From Devosia nitrariae (GTDB lineage: Bacteria > Pseudomonadota > Alphaproteobacteria > Rhizobiales > Devosiaceae), in the NCBI RefSeq assembly GCF_030160115.1, contig NZ_BSNS01000024.1, positions 372,001 to 436,000 on the forward strand: a DNA stretch of 64,000 nucleotides. The letters run 5' to 3'. The notes beneath the pieces are model-generated. The model ran no database searches and was not told the origin of the DNA. It was given only the letters and a program-made list of their open reading frames with translations. The position numbers and the translations under genes are program-made. This document shows positions 34,016-42,646 of the stretch, one piece after another (position 1 is the stretch's first letter; each line of letters begins with the position of its first letter).

Positions 34016-34852
34016 GTGGCCGGCTTTCTTCTCGGTGCAAACGCGCGTTCCGCCGGCTACCGGCTGGTGGGTTTCGACAACATCGGGTCGACCAACAGCG
34101 AGGCTTTGGCTGCCGCGGCGGCTGGCGATCCCGGGGGGATCTGGTTCGCGGCGTTGCAGCAGACTGCCGGCAGGGGGAGGCGGGGGCGACCCTGGGCTTC
34201 GCCTCACGGCAATTTGGCGGCGAGCCTGCTCATCGTTCCCGATGCGGAGACGGCGGCAACCGCCACGCTCGGTTTCGTTGCGGGTGTGGCGCTCAGCCGC
34301 GCGCTCGGTTCGATCCTGCCGGGCAGGCTGGTGCGTATGGGCATCGACGGGGCCGACGGCACGGTGAACGGTCATAATGCGCGCATCGCACTCAAGTGGC
34401 CAAACGACGTACTGGCGGATGGCGCCAAACTTGCGGGCATCCTGCTCGAGGCGCAGAAGCTTTCGGACGGTCGTCATGCCATCGGCGTCGGCTTCGGCGT
34501 CAATGTCGTCCGTTCGCCCAAGGACGTGCCGTATCCGGCGACCAGCCTTGCCGAACTGGGCATCGATCGGTCGGCGTTCGACGTATTCGAGGCCTTATCG
34601 GAAGCCTGGGTGGAGGTATTCGGCCTCTGGCGCGATGGGCGCGGTGTTGCCGACGTCCTGGCCCATTGGCGATCGGCCGCAGCCGGCATTGGCGCACCCG
34701 TGGCCGTCAGCCATGACGGACGGGTGGTGCGCGGCATTTTCGAGACCATAGACGACGACGGTCGCTTGGTGGTGCGCGCCGAGGACGGGCTGCGCATCGC
34801 CATCACGGCGGGCGACGTACATTTTGGGGCTACGGCCAGCGCCCGAAGCTGA
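34016..34852 (+). CDS. birA: Biotin-[acetyl-CoA-carboxylase] ligase
   Basis: BirA attaches biotin to the carrier domain of carboxylases through biotinyl-AMP. GTG 34016 abuts the nuoN stop. Signatures are QQTAGRGRRGRPW (adenylate loop), KWPNDVLADGAKLAGILLE (catalytic lysine) and IGVGFGVNV. At 278 residues it starts directly with the catalytic domain. It lacks the N-terminal helix-turn-helix of E. coli BirA, so it is a ligase only and not a biotin repressor. A small SH3-like C-terminal domain (about 225-270) follows. Position after nuoN is conserved in Hyphomicrobiales. Confidence 0.93.
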   Translation: MAGFLLGANARSAGYRLVGFDNIGSTNSEALAAAAAGDPGGIWFAALQQTAGRGRRGRPWASPHGNLAASLLIVPDAETAATATLGFVAGVALSRALGSILPGRLVRMGIDGADGTVNGHNARIALKWPNDVLADGAKLAGILLEAQKLSDGRHAIGVGFGVNVVRSPKDVPYPATSLAELGIDRSAFDVFEALSEAWVEVFGLWRDGRGVADVLAHWRSAAAGIGAPVAVSHDGRVVRGIFETIDDDGRLVVRAEDGLRIAITAGDVHFGATASARS

Positions 34853-34929
34853 CCGACGACAGAGGTGCAGACTGCAGCGGACGAGGGAATCGCCTCGATC
34901 GCGTCTGCCCGTATTTTGGGAACGACACA

Positions 34930-36603
34930 ATGGCAAGGACACAGCAGGACGAGCTGGTCTTCGTGCCCCTGGGGGGCGTCGGTGAAATCGGCATGAATAT
35001 GGGGGCGTACGGGTTCGGACCCGAACGCAACCGCAAGTGGATCGTCGTCGATTGTGGCGTTACTTTCGGGGACCCGAGCCTGCCGGGTATCGAGCTCATC
35101 ATGGCCAATCCGGAGTTCCTCGAGGATCGGATGGACGATGTCCTGGCATTGATCCTCACGCATAGCCACGAGGACCACTACGGAGCAACGCTCGATCTTT
35201 GGCCGGCCTTCGACAAGCCCGTGTTCGCCACGCCGTTCACCGCCGCCATGCTCGCCGCCAAGCGGGCAGGGGACGGCATCGTCGAGAATGTCGACGTGAC
35301 CATCATGCGACCGGGCAAGCCCTTCACGGTGGGGCCGTTCACCGTCGAGGCGATCAACGTTGCTCACTCGATCCCGGAGTCCAACAGCCTGCTGATCACG
35401 ACGCCGATCGGACGGGTGCTGCACACGGGGGATTGGAAGCTCGATCCGACGCCCGTCGCCTCGCCACCGACCGACACAGAACGGCTGCAGCGCATCGGCG
35501 GCGAGAGCGGCCTTCCGCTCGCGCTCGTCTGCGATTCGACCAATGCGATGAAGGATGGGGAAAGCCCCTCCGAGACAGACATCGCCGCGACCCTTGCCGG
35601 CATGATCGCCGAGGCCCCCCACCGGGTGGCACTCACCACCTTTGCCTCGAATGTCGGGCGGGTCATCTCGATCGTCCGCGCAGCGCAGAAGGCGGGCAGG
35701 GAGGTGGTGATGTCCGGCCGGTCGCTCCACCGCATCACGGGCATTGCGCAGGAATTGGGGATGCTCGAGGGCCTGCCGCGGCTCCATGACCAGGATGCCT
35801 ACAAGTCCATTCCGCGCGACAAGTGCGTGTTGATCTGCACGGGCAGCCAGGGTGAGCCGCGTGCGGCGATCGCCCGCATTGCCCGCGGAGAGCACCCGGT
35901 TATTGATCTCAATGCCGGCGACCGGGTGATCTTCTCGTCGTGGGCCATTCCCGGCAATGAACGCGAAGTCATAGACATCCAGAATATGCTGATCGATCGC
36001 GGTATCGACGTCGTTACGCAGAAAGACGGGCTGGTGCATGTCACCGGCCATCCGCGCCGCGACGAGCTGCGCAAGCTCTACTCCTGGGTCAAGCCGCAGG
36101 TGCTGGTTCCAGTGCACGGCGAGGCCATGCACCTGCAGGCGCATGCGCGGCTGGGGCGTGAGGAAGGTATTCCTGACGTGATCGAGGCCCGCAATGGTGA
36201 CCTCGTGCGGCTCTTTCCCGAGCCCATGGCGTTTCCGGCCGAGGTGCGCGCGGGCGAACTCTATCTTGACGGGCTTGTCCTCTGCACGCCCGAGGAGAGC
36301 GGGGTCAAGGGCCGCCGCCGTCTCTCGTTCGGCGGTCATGTGGTGCTTTCGCTCTGCGTCAATCGCAACGGCGAGGTGGCTTCCGGTCCCGACCTCGTTA
36401 TCGAGGGCCTGCCCGAAACCGAGGACGAATCCCTGACCGGGCTCGTCGAGCACACGATCCAGGGTGTGCTGAAGAGTGTGCCGCCCAAGCGGCGTGCCGA
36501 TCCGGTGGTCCTGCAGTCGGCGCTGTTCAAGGCCATACGTGGCGAGGTCAATGCCTATTGGGGGCGCAAGCCCAACGTCACCGTCTTCGTGCACCGGGTC
36601 TAG
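34930..36603 (+). CDS. rnj: Ribonuclease J
   Basis: A metallo-beta-lactamase/beta-CASP nuclease with endo- and 5'-exonuclease activity in RNA processing and 16S rRNA maturation. The zinc ligands are His78, His80, Asp82 and His83 (THSHEDHYG), then His in the VAHSIPESN and LHTGDWKLD segments. The beta-CASP region (about 215-345) contains MSGRSLHRI and CTGSQGEPRAA, and VHVTGHPRRDELR is the later motif. The 557-residue length is standard. The C-terminal domain (about 460-557) is the dimerisation part. It follows birA by 77 bases and is probably in the same unit. Confidence 0.93.
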   Translation: MARTQQDELVFVPLGGVGEIGMNMGAYGFGPERNRKWIVVDCGVTFGDPSLPGIELIMANPEFLEDRMDDVLALILTHSHEDHYGATLDLWPAFDKPVFATPFTAAMLAAKRAGDGIVENVDVTIMRPGKPFTVGPFTVEAINVAHSIPESNSLLITTPIGRVLHTGDWKLDPTPVASPPTDTERLQRIGGESGLPLALVCDSTNAMKDGESPSETDIAATLAGMIAEAPHRVALTTFASNVGRVISIVRAAQKAGREVVMSGRSLHRITGIAQELGMLEGLPRLHDQDAYKSIPRDKCVLICTGSQGEPRAAIARIARGEHPVIDLNAGDRVIFSSWAIPGNEREVIDIQNMLIDRGIDVVTQKDGLVHVTGHPRRDELRKLYSWVKPQVLVPVHGEAMHLQAHARLGREEGIPDVIEARNGDLVRLFPEPMAFPAEVRAGELYLDGLVLCTPEESGVKGRRRLSFGGHVVLSLCVNRNGEVASGPDLVIEGLPETEDESLTGLVEHTIQGVLKSVPPKRRADPVVLQSALFKAIRGEVNAYWGRKPNVTVFVHRV

Positions 36604-36849
36604 ATGCAGATCGGTTCGATCATCGCGGTATATTTCGTTGTCTGGTGGCTGTGCCTGTTCATGGTGCTGCCGTTCAAGGTGCACAACCAGATCGACGATG
36701 GCCAGGTGACGCCCGGTACGGAGCCGGGCGCGCCGGCGCTGCTGCGTCTTTGGCCCAAACTTCTCGTGACGACCGCGCTCGCGGGGGTGCTGACGGTGTT
36801 GCTCCTCTGGGGCATATCCAACCCGACGCTCCAGGAGTACTGGCGTTAG
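36604..36849 (+). CDS. DUF1467 family membrane protein
   Basis: An 81-residue protein whose ATG follows the rnj stop with no gap. It has two helices, about 4-24 (GSIIAVYFVVWWLCLFMVLPF) in pieces and 52-72, with a loop containing the family's GTEPGAPA motif. DUF1467 proteins are common in alphaproteobacteria and of unknown function. In many relatives a methylmalonyl-CoA epimerase gene lies between rnj and this gene; it is absent here. Its 3' end overlaps the convergent gene by four bases. Confidence 0.88.
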   Translation: MQIGSIIAVYFVVWWLCLFMVLPFKVHNQIDDGQVTPGTEPGAPALLRLWPKLLVTTALAGVLTVLLLWGISNPTLQEYWR

Positions 36850-37160
36850 CGCTTTGGCAGCGCGTGTTGCCAGGCCATTTCGAGGGCCGCGCGTAGTTCG
36901 GCCTCGTCGACCGCAGCGAGCGTCATCGTGGTCCAGCCCTTCCGGCCCCAGGCATTCTGGATCGGTGCGAAGGCTTGGGGCGCCATCATCACCTTGAATT
37001 CCTGCTCGTCCGGCGCGAGGTTGAGATTGGCGGTCAGTCCGTCGGCGGCAAGGGTTGCGTAGATACGCTTGACCTTGAACGCGGCGCGATCGAAATGCGG
37101 CGCTTCGGTGGTTCCCTCAAGGCTCATTGCCACACGCCGCAGGTCACTTGCGTTCGCCAT
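36846..37160 (-). CDS. MmcQ/YjbR family protein
   Basis: A 104-residue protein on the minus strand, convergent and overlapping by four bases with the DUF1467 gene. The sequence matches the MmcQ/YjbR (CyaY-like, double-wing) fold: a start DLRRVAMSLEGTTEAPHFDRAAFKV, FATLAADG-like strands, and a C-terminal WTTMTLAAVDEAELRAALEMAWQHALPKR in pieces. Members are often called DNA-binding proteins by fold, but their role is unproven. It interrupts an otherwise plus-strand run and looks like an insertion into the conserved rnj-DUF1467-proS order. Confidence 0.85.
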   Translation of the reverse strand: MANASDLRRVAMSLEGTTEAPHFDRAAFKVKRIYATLAADGLTANLNLAPDEQEFKVMMAPQAFAPIQNAWGRKGWTTMTLAAVDEAELRAALEMAWQHALPKR

Positions 37161-37471
37161 CTCCCGTCCCCGCGATTATCTTCAAAACGCGAAACAAAAA
37201 AGCAGGGCATGAAGCCCTGCTTGATGGAGTTGCGCGACAATACGTTGGTCTTAGGCCAGCTTCGCAGCGGCGGCCAACGCTCCTCCCTTGACGTTGTCGG
37301 CGTCCGGCGGTTTGGAACCACCTTCATGTTATTGCGCGCGACCCTAACAACATGTCGTGGGGCTGTCACGTAGAATCTGCATGGCTTCCATGCTTGCAAC
37401 GGATGGACGAGTACGATTTGACTGTGCGACGGCAAAAGCCTTGAGTCGGGCCTAGTCAGATCGGAGTTGCA
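37161..37471. other. Intergenic region between the MmcQ-like gene and proS
   Basis: These 311 bases have no gene I can support. On the minus strand a codon series ends NVKGGALAAAAKLA and a stop at about 37252, but it has a stop codon shortly upstream and no start. A hairpin with an A-run on its left follows at 37195-37221, oriented to end a minus-strand transcript. The proS ribosome binding site GGAG is at the right end. Confidence 0.5.
37195..37221 (-). terminator. Minus-strand terminator without an assigned gene
   Basis: AGCAGGGC, loop ATGAA, GCCCTGCT, with AAAAAA on its left, so the U-run is on the minus-strand transcript. Nothing annotated on the minus strand lies upstream for many kilobases. 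Confidence 0.7.
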
Positions 37472-38821
37472 ATGCGCCTTTCCCGTTACTTTCTGCCCGT
37501 GCTGCGCGAAGTGCCCAAGGAGGCCGAGATCGTTTCGCACCGGCTGATGCTGCGCGCGGGGATGATCCGCCAGCAGGCCGCCGGACTCTATTCCTGGCTG
37601 CCGCTCGGCTACAAGGTGCTGATGAAAATCCAGCGGATCGTCGAGGAGGAACAGAACCGTTCCGGTGCCATCCAATTGTTGATGCCGACGATCCAATCGG
37701 CCGAACTCTGGCGTGAGAGCGGGCGCTATGACGCCTATGGCAAGGAGATGCTGCGCATCGAAGACCGCCACGAGCGCGAGTTCCTTTATGGGCCGACCAA
37801 TGAGGAGATGATCACTGACATCTTCCGCGCCTACGCCAAGTCCTACAAGGACCTGCCGCTCAATCTCTACCACATCCAGTGGAAGTTCCGCGACGAGGTC
37901 AGGCCGCGCTTCGGCACCATGCGCGCACGCGAGTTCCTGATGAAGGATGCCTATTCCTTCGATCTCGACAAGGACGGCGCGGTCAAGGCCTATGAGCGCA
38001 TGTTCGTTGCGTACCTGCGCACCTTCCACCGCCTCGGGCTCACAGCCGTTCCCATGCGCGCCGACACCGGACCGATCGGAGGCGACCTCAGCCACGAGTT
38101 CATCGTGCTCGCCGACACGGGCGAGAGCGCCGTCTTCTGCCACAGGGATTTGCTCGACAAACCCATACCTGGTCCCGACACCGATTTCCGCGGCGACCTT
38201 AAACCGATCGTCGACGACTGGACCTCGCTCTATGCAGCGACGGAGGAAATGGTCGACATGGCCGAATACGAGGAGGCGGTGCCCGAGGACAAGCGGGTCT
38301 CGGCCCGGGGCATCGAGGTCGGCCATATTTTCTACTTCGGTACCAAGTATTCAGAGCCCATGAACGCAAAGGTCATGGGACCGGACGGCAAGGAAGTGGC
38401 GGTGCACATGGGGTCCTATGGCATCGGCCCCTCACGGTTGGCAGCCGCCATTATCGAGGCCAGCCATGACGAGGCGGGGATTGCCTGGCCGGTGAGCGTT
38501 GCGCCGTTCGAGGCAACGGTCATCAACCTCAAGGTGGGCGATGCCGCCTGCGATACCGCGTGCGGAAAGCTCTATGAGGACCTGCAGGCGGCCGGCATCG
38601 ACGCTCTTTACGATGATCGCGACCAGGCGGCCGGCGCCAAGTTCGCCACGGCCGACCTCATCGGCATTCCTTATCAGGTGGTGTTGGGGCCGCGCGGACT
38701 CTCGTCCGGCGAGGCCGAGATCAAGCACCGCAAGAGCGGTGAGCGCGAGACGCTGCCTATCGGCGATGCCGTCGCGCGTCTTAAATCCCTTATCGAGCCG
38801 CAAAGGCGCAACACGATTTGA
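37472..38821 (+). CDS. proS: Prolyl-tRNA synthetase (short, alphaproteobacterial type)
   Basis: Class II synthetase that charges tRNA-Pro. ATG 37472 has GGAG upstream. Motif 2 (FRDEVRPRFGTMRAREFLMKD in pieces) and motif 3 (GSYGIGPSRLAAAIIE) are clear, and the anticodon-binding domain fills the last 100 residues (VAPFEATVINL, YDDRDQAAGAKFATADLIGIP). At 449 residues it lacks the large INS editing domain of the E. coli enzyme. This is the form typical of alphaproteobacteria and mitochondria; alanine mischarging would need a separate deacylase, not seen here. Confidence 0.96.
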   Translation: MRLSRYFLPVLREVPKEAEIVSHRLMLRAGMIRQQAAGLYSWLPLGYKVLMKIQRIVEEEQNRSGAIQLLMPTIQSAELWRESGRYDAYGKEMLRIEDRHEREFLYGPTNEEMITDIFRAYAKSYKDLPLNLYHIQWKFRDEVRPRFGTMRAREFLMKDAYSFDLDKDGAVKAYERMFVAYLRTFHRLGLTAVPMRADTGPIGGDLSHEFIVLADTGESAVFCHRDLLDKPIPGPDTDFRGDLKPIVDDWTSLYAATEEMVDMAEYEEAVPEDKRVSARGIEVGHIFYFGTKYSEPMNAKVMGPDGKEVAVHMGSYGIGPSRLAAAIIEASHDEAGIAWPVSVAPFEATVINLKVGDAACDTACGKLYEDLQAAGIDALYDDRDQAAGAKFATADLIGIPYQVVLGPRGLSSGEAEIKHRKSGERETLPIGDAVARLKSLIEPQRRNTI

Positions 38822-40188
38822 ACCAGGCACTCCCGCCCACCCTCGACAGGGGCACCCGCGCATTCTCGCGCTTCGAGTGGCTGGTCGCCGGTCGTTATCT
38901 GCGGGCGCGCCGCTCCGACACCTTCATCTCGGTGATCGCCGGGTTCACCGTGGCAGGAGTGGCCATCGGCGTTGCCGCGCTCATCGTTGTGCTTTCGGTG
39001 ATGAACGGATTCCGCGAGGAGCTGCTGAGCAAGATCCTCGGCCTCAACGGCCACTTCACCGCCTTTCCCATCGAGCAGCAGTTCACAGATTACAAGGACC
39101 TCGTCGACCGTATCGAAACCGTCGACGGCGTCACCTATGCGGTCTATTTCGTCGAGGGGCAGGTACTGGCCTCCGGCACGACCGAGTCGACGGGAGCGTC
39201 CGTGCGTGGGATGGATCTCGAGAACATCGAGAAGCTGCCACTCTTGCGCAATTCCGCCATTCTGGGCGGCTGGGACAACTGGGACGAGAGCCGAGGGGTT
39301 GCCATCGGCTATCGGCTGGCGCAGCGGTTGGGTGTCAGCATCGGCGATCCGGTGACCATCATCAATCCCGACGGTGCGACCACCCCCTTTGGTACGACAC
39401 CGCAGATCCGGTCCTACCCGGTCAACGTCATCTTCGACCTCGGCATGGTCGAGTTCGATAGTTTCTTCATCTACATGCCGCTCCAGGCCGCACAGGACTA
39501 CTTCAAGCTCTATGAAGACGTGCTGAAGCCCGGACATCCGCCGCTCGATCCGATGGCCAGCGACGAGGAGATCGATGCGGCCTACGACCGGATCTATCGC
39601 GCCACGGCTGCGGAAATCTTCATTGCCAATCCGGACGATGTCGGGCGCATGCGCGAGCGCATCCAGAGTGCAGTGGGCGATCGCCCGCTCGTGCTGACCG
39701 ATTGGCAACAGCGCAATGAGACGTTCTTCTCGGCCCTGCAGGTCGAACGGGTGGTGATGTTCACGATCCTGTCGCTGATCGTGTTGGTGGCGGCCTTCAA
39801 CATCATCTCTTCGCTGGTGATGCTGGTCAAAGACAAGGCCGCCGACATCGCCGTGTTGCGCACAATGGGAGCGACTCGCGGCTCGATCATGCGCATCTTT
39901 TCGATGACCGGCACGGCCATCGGCGTTGCCGGCACGCTGATCGGGCTCATCCTTGGCCTCATCATCGCCGCCAACGCCGAGCCGCTGCGCGCGTTCGTCT
40001 CCAATACGCTGGGCGTGGCGATCTTTCCGCCTGAGATCTTCTTCCTGTCGCGGCTACCGTCCAGGACCGATCCCACCGAGGTGATCGTCGTCGTTTGTGT
40101 AGCCCTGGCACTGAGTTTCCTCGCCACCATCTATCCGGCCTGGCGAGCTGCCCAATACGATCCCGTCGAGGCGCTGCGCTATGAGTAA
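38818..40188 (+). CDS. lolC: Lipoprotein-releasing ABC transporter permease (LolC/LolE type)
   Basis: This inner-membrane permease extracts outer-membrane lipoproteins and hands them to LolA. TTG 38818 overlaps the proS stop. One N-terminal helix (SVIAGFTVAGVAIGVAALIVVLSVMNGF in pieces) is followed by a large periplasmic domain (about 60-300), and three C-terminal helices carry the FtsX-like fold (LSLIVLVAAFNIISSL, IGVAGTLIGLILGLIIAAN, VVVCVALALSFLATIYPAWRAA). The 456-residue length exceeds E. coli LolC by about 50 residues, mostly in the periplasmic part. With a single permease gene it may act as a homodimer, as proposed for LolF-type systems. Confidence 0.93.
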   Translation: MNQALPPTLDRGTRAFSRFEWLVAGRYLRARRSDTFISVIAGFTVAGVAIGVAALIVVLSVMNGFREELLSKILGLNGHFTAFPIEQQFTDYKDLVDRIETVDGVTYAVYFVEGQVLASGTTESTGASVRGMDLENIEKLPLLRNSAILGGWDNWDESRGVAIGYRLAQRLGVSIGDPVTIINPDGATTPFGTTPQIRSYPVNVIFDLGMVEFDSFFIYMPLQAAQDYFKLYEDVLKPGHPPLDPMASDEEIDAAYDRIYRATAAEIFIANPDDVGRMRERIQSAVGDRPLVLTDWQQRNETFFSALQVERVVMFTILSLIVLVAAFNIISSLVMLVKDKAADIAVLRTMGATRGSIMRIFSMTGTAIGVAGTLIGLILGLIIAANAEPLRAFVSNTLGVAIFPPEIFFLSRLPSRTDPTEVIVVVCVALALSFLATIYPAWRAAQYDPVEALRYE

Positions 40189-40876
40189 GCCACATCTGGT
40201 TCTCAAGGGCGTGCACCGTCACTACGGGGAAGGCGAGAAGCTCGTGCGCGTGCTCGAGGCGGCGGATCTGACCGTCATGAGCGGCGAACTCGTGGCCATC
40301 GTCGCCCCGTCCGGCGCAGGCAAGTCGACGTTGCTGCATCTTTGCGGCCTGCTCGAAAGCCCGCAGGCGGGGGAGATCGACATCCTCGGCGTCTCGACAA
40401 GCAGGCTTGGCGATCGCGCCCGCACGCAGCTGCGCCGGTCGGCTGTCGGCTATGTCTATCAGTTCCATCACCTGCTGCCGGAGTTCTCAGCGCTCGAGAA
40501 CGTCTCGATGCCGCAACTCATAGCGGGCAAATCTCCGGCAGAGGCAGAGAAACGCTCGATGGAGCTGCTCGATCTTCTGGGCATTGCGCCGCGGGCGAGC
40601 CATCGCCCCGCGGAACTCTCGGGCGGCGAGCAACAGCGAGTTGCCATCGCACGCGCGGCGGCCAATCATCCGCGCGTCATCCTTGCCGACGAACCGACGG
40701 GTAATCTCGATCCAGCGACCAGCGACCTCGTCTTCGAGGCGCTTGCCGCGCTGATCAAGAACGAGGGCGCGGCTGCGCTGATCGCGACGCATAACCACGA
40801 TCTCGCCCGCCGGGCCGACCGTATCGTGACGCTGCGCGATGGCCTTATCGTCGATCATCAGCTTGCGCTGGCCTAA
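40181..40876 (+). CDS. lolD: Lipoprotein-releasing ABC transporter ATPase
   Basis: The ATPase of the Lol exporter, in the MacB/LolD family. It overlaps lolC by eight bases, which supports one operon and complex. Walker A is APSGAGKST (about 42-50), the Q-loop YQFHHLLPEFSALENV is characteristic of LolD, the signature is LSGGEQQRVAIARA, and Walker B is VILADEPTGNLD. H-loop histidine is in ATHNHDLA. The 231-residue length is standard. Confidence 0.95.
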   Translation: MSKPHLVLKGVHRHYGEGEKLVRVLEAADLTVMSGELVAIVAPSGAGKSTLLHLCGLLESPQAGEIDILGVSTSRLGDRARTQLRRSAVGYVYQFHHLLPEFSALENVSMPQLIAGKSPAEAEKRSMELLDLLGIAPRASHRPAELSGGEQQRVAIARAAANHPRVILADEPTGNLDPATSDLVFEALAALIKNEGAAALIATHNHDLARRADRIVTLRDGLIVDHQLALA

Positions 40877-40962
40877 CGGCAGCAAGAGGGGAAGTCTTCT
40901 TTCCCTAAGCGGCTCGGCTCATTAGCGAAACCTTAGCATGTGACGGCTAAAGCTCGCCCCTA

Positions 40963-42582
40963 TTGCAGGCGACTGGTCGGGCTTCCATTTTGAAATCCAA
41001 CTATTCAAATGTCCTGACCCTCTTCTGCGCAATCCTGGCTTTTTTGCCTATCGTGGCCGTCGACTACCTGCTCGATGGCTATGTGCGCACGCACGAACAG
41101 GATGTGCTGCAGCAGACAGCCGACGGTGTTGCCAGCCAGATCCGCACGACGACCGAGGGCGCTGTCGAATCGCTGCGACGGATCATCGACGACAGCCCGT
41201 CGCTCTGCACGCCGACCTTCATCGCCCATGTGCACCGCGAGATCACCACTCAACTTACACTGAAGCAGGTCCTGGTCGAGAATGGCGATGGCGTTCAGTA
41301 TTGCGACGCCTTCGGTCGCCCTGTCGCCTATTCACCGCTTTCGGAAGTCCTGCCAATACCCGGCCGGGCCGAGACGCTGCAGGTCGTGCGCATTCCGAAC
41401 ATGGAAATGCCGGTTCTGAAGCTGGCGCGTGCCTATGGAGACAGCCGGACCGTGGCCGGCTTCGTGCCGCTCCTCGGTCTGCCGCCGGACTCTCTTATCC
41501 ATGGGCTTGCGCCGGCAGGAATGGTGCGGGTGTCGCTGACCAACGCAACGCCGATACTGAGCTCCGGTGGAGCAGAGGCCTATGATGCGCGCGGTTCGGG
41601 CGACGACTTCGTTTCGGCTCAGGCCTTTGCCGGAGCGCTACCGCTGCGCGTCGAGGTCGCAGTGCCCTTTGCCATGGCACGTGCCCGCTATGCGGACCTC
41701 GACCTCAGCCTGACGGCGATCGCCTGCCTAATGAGCGCGGTTCTGCTGATAATGGCGCTCTACTATGTGCGCCGGGCTGGTGTGCCGTCATTCGATCTCG
41801 AGCGCGCCATTGCGCGCGGCGAGATCAAGCCATTCTACCAGCCGGTCATCAATCTGCGTACCGGAGCCTTGCTCGGCTGCGAGGTTTTGTGCCGCTGGGA
41901 AAAGCGTAACGGCAAGATCGTGCCGCCGGGCGCCTTCATTGAGCACGCCGAGGCTACGGGGCTCGCCATTCCCATGACGCTGTCGCTGATGGAACAGGTG
42001 AAAGCAGATCTGGGACAACTGGCCCGGGACATGCCGAACCTCAAGATCTCCATCAATCTCTTCGACGGTCATTTCCAGGATGGGGCGATCGTCGAGGATG
42101 TGCAGGCGATCTTCGGCGGCTCGCCGATTGCCTTTTCGCAGCTGGTGTTCGAGATCACCGAGCGGCGGCCGCTGGGCAATTCCATGCAGACCCATGCGGT
42201 GATCTCCGGGCTCCACGCGCTTGGCGCGCGGCTCGCGCTCGACGACACCGGCACAGGCCACTCGAACCTTGCCTATCTTGCAACCCTGGGCGTCGACATC
42301 ATCAAGATCGACCGGGTGTTTGTCGATATGATCAAGCCGGGCGTGGCCCAGGTGCCGGTGCTCGACGGGCTCATCGCCATGTCGCGGGACCTGGGAACCG
42401 AGATCGTGGCCGAAGGTGTCGAAACGGAGGACCAAGCGCTTTATCTGCGGGCCCGGGGGGTCTACCAGGCGCAAGGATTCCTCTTTGCTCCGGCCCTGCG
42501 TGCCAGCGCCTTCAAGGAGCTGGCGTCGGCGCTGGCCACGATTGCGCCGGTGGTTGCCGGATCGCCGGCGTACGCTGCATAG
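40963..42582 (+). CDS. CSS-motif EAL-domain cyclic-di-GMP phosphodiesterase
   Basis: An inner-membrane protein of about 539 residues. An N-terminal helix (about 17-36) and a second (about 248-267) flank a periplasmic domain with paired cysteines (SLCTP and VQYCDAF). This is the arrangement of CSS-domain phosphodiesterases, where the disulfide state sets activity. The cytoplasmic EAL domain (about 275-525) has EVLCRW at 307 in place of EALLR, KISINLFDGHF, FEITERRP, DDTGTG, IKIDRVFVD, EGVET and QGFLF. The metal and catalytic residues therefore look intact and it should hydrolyse c-di-GMP. The start is uncertain: TTG 40963 or TTG 40990, neither with a good ribosome binding site. Confidence 0.85.
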   Translation: MQATGRASILKSNYSNVLTLFCAILAFLPIVAVDYLLDGYVRTHEQDVLQQTADGVASQIRTTTEGAVESLRRIIDDSPSLCTPTFIAHVHREITTQLTLKQVLVENGDGVQYCDAFGRPVAYSPLSEVLPIPGRAETLQVVRIPNMEMPVLKLARAYGDSRTVAGFVPLLGLPPDSLIHGLAPAGMVRVSLTNATPILSSGGAEAYDARGSGDDFVSAQAFAGALPLRVEVAVPFAMARARYADLDLSLTAIACLMSAVLLIMALYYVRRAGVPSFDLERAIARGEIKPFYQPVINLRTGALLGCEVLCRWEKRNGKIVPPGAFIEHAEATGLAIPMTLSLMEQVKADLGQLARDMPNLKISINLFDGHFQDGAIVEDVQAIFGGSPIAFSQLVFEITERRPLGNSMQTHAVISGLHALGARLALDDTGTGHSNLAYLATLGVDIIKIDRVFVDMIKPGVAQVPVLDGLIAMSRDLGTEIVAEGVETEDQALYLRARGVYQAQGFLFAPALRASAFKELASALATIAPVVAGSPAYAA

Positions 42583-42646
42583 AACTCTTTCAATTCGCCC
42601 CGAATGATGGCACCTACGGCGCGCAAAGTTCGCAGGAGACGTTCCC

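Noticed and set aside
34474..36684. A 736-residue minus-strand frame opposite birA and RNase J.
   Set aside because: Same reason: it is a mirror of GC-rich coding DNA without domains or a start site.
37230..37330. A tmRNA or a small protein ending NVKGGALAAAAKLA on the minus strand.
   Set aside because: No start codon in frame, a stop just upstream, and no tRNA-like ends or resume codon typical of alphaproteobacterial tmRNA tags.
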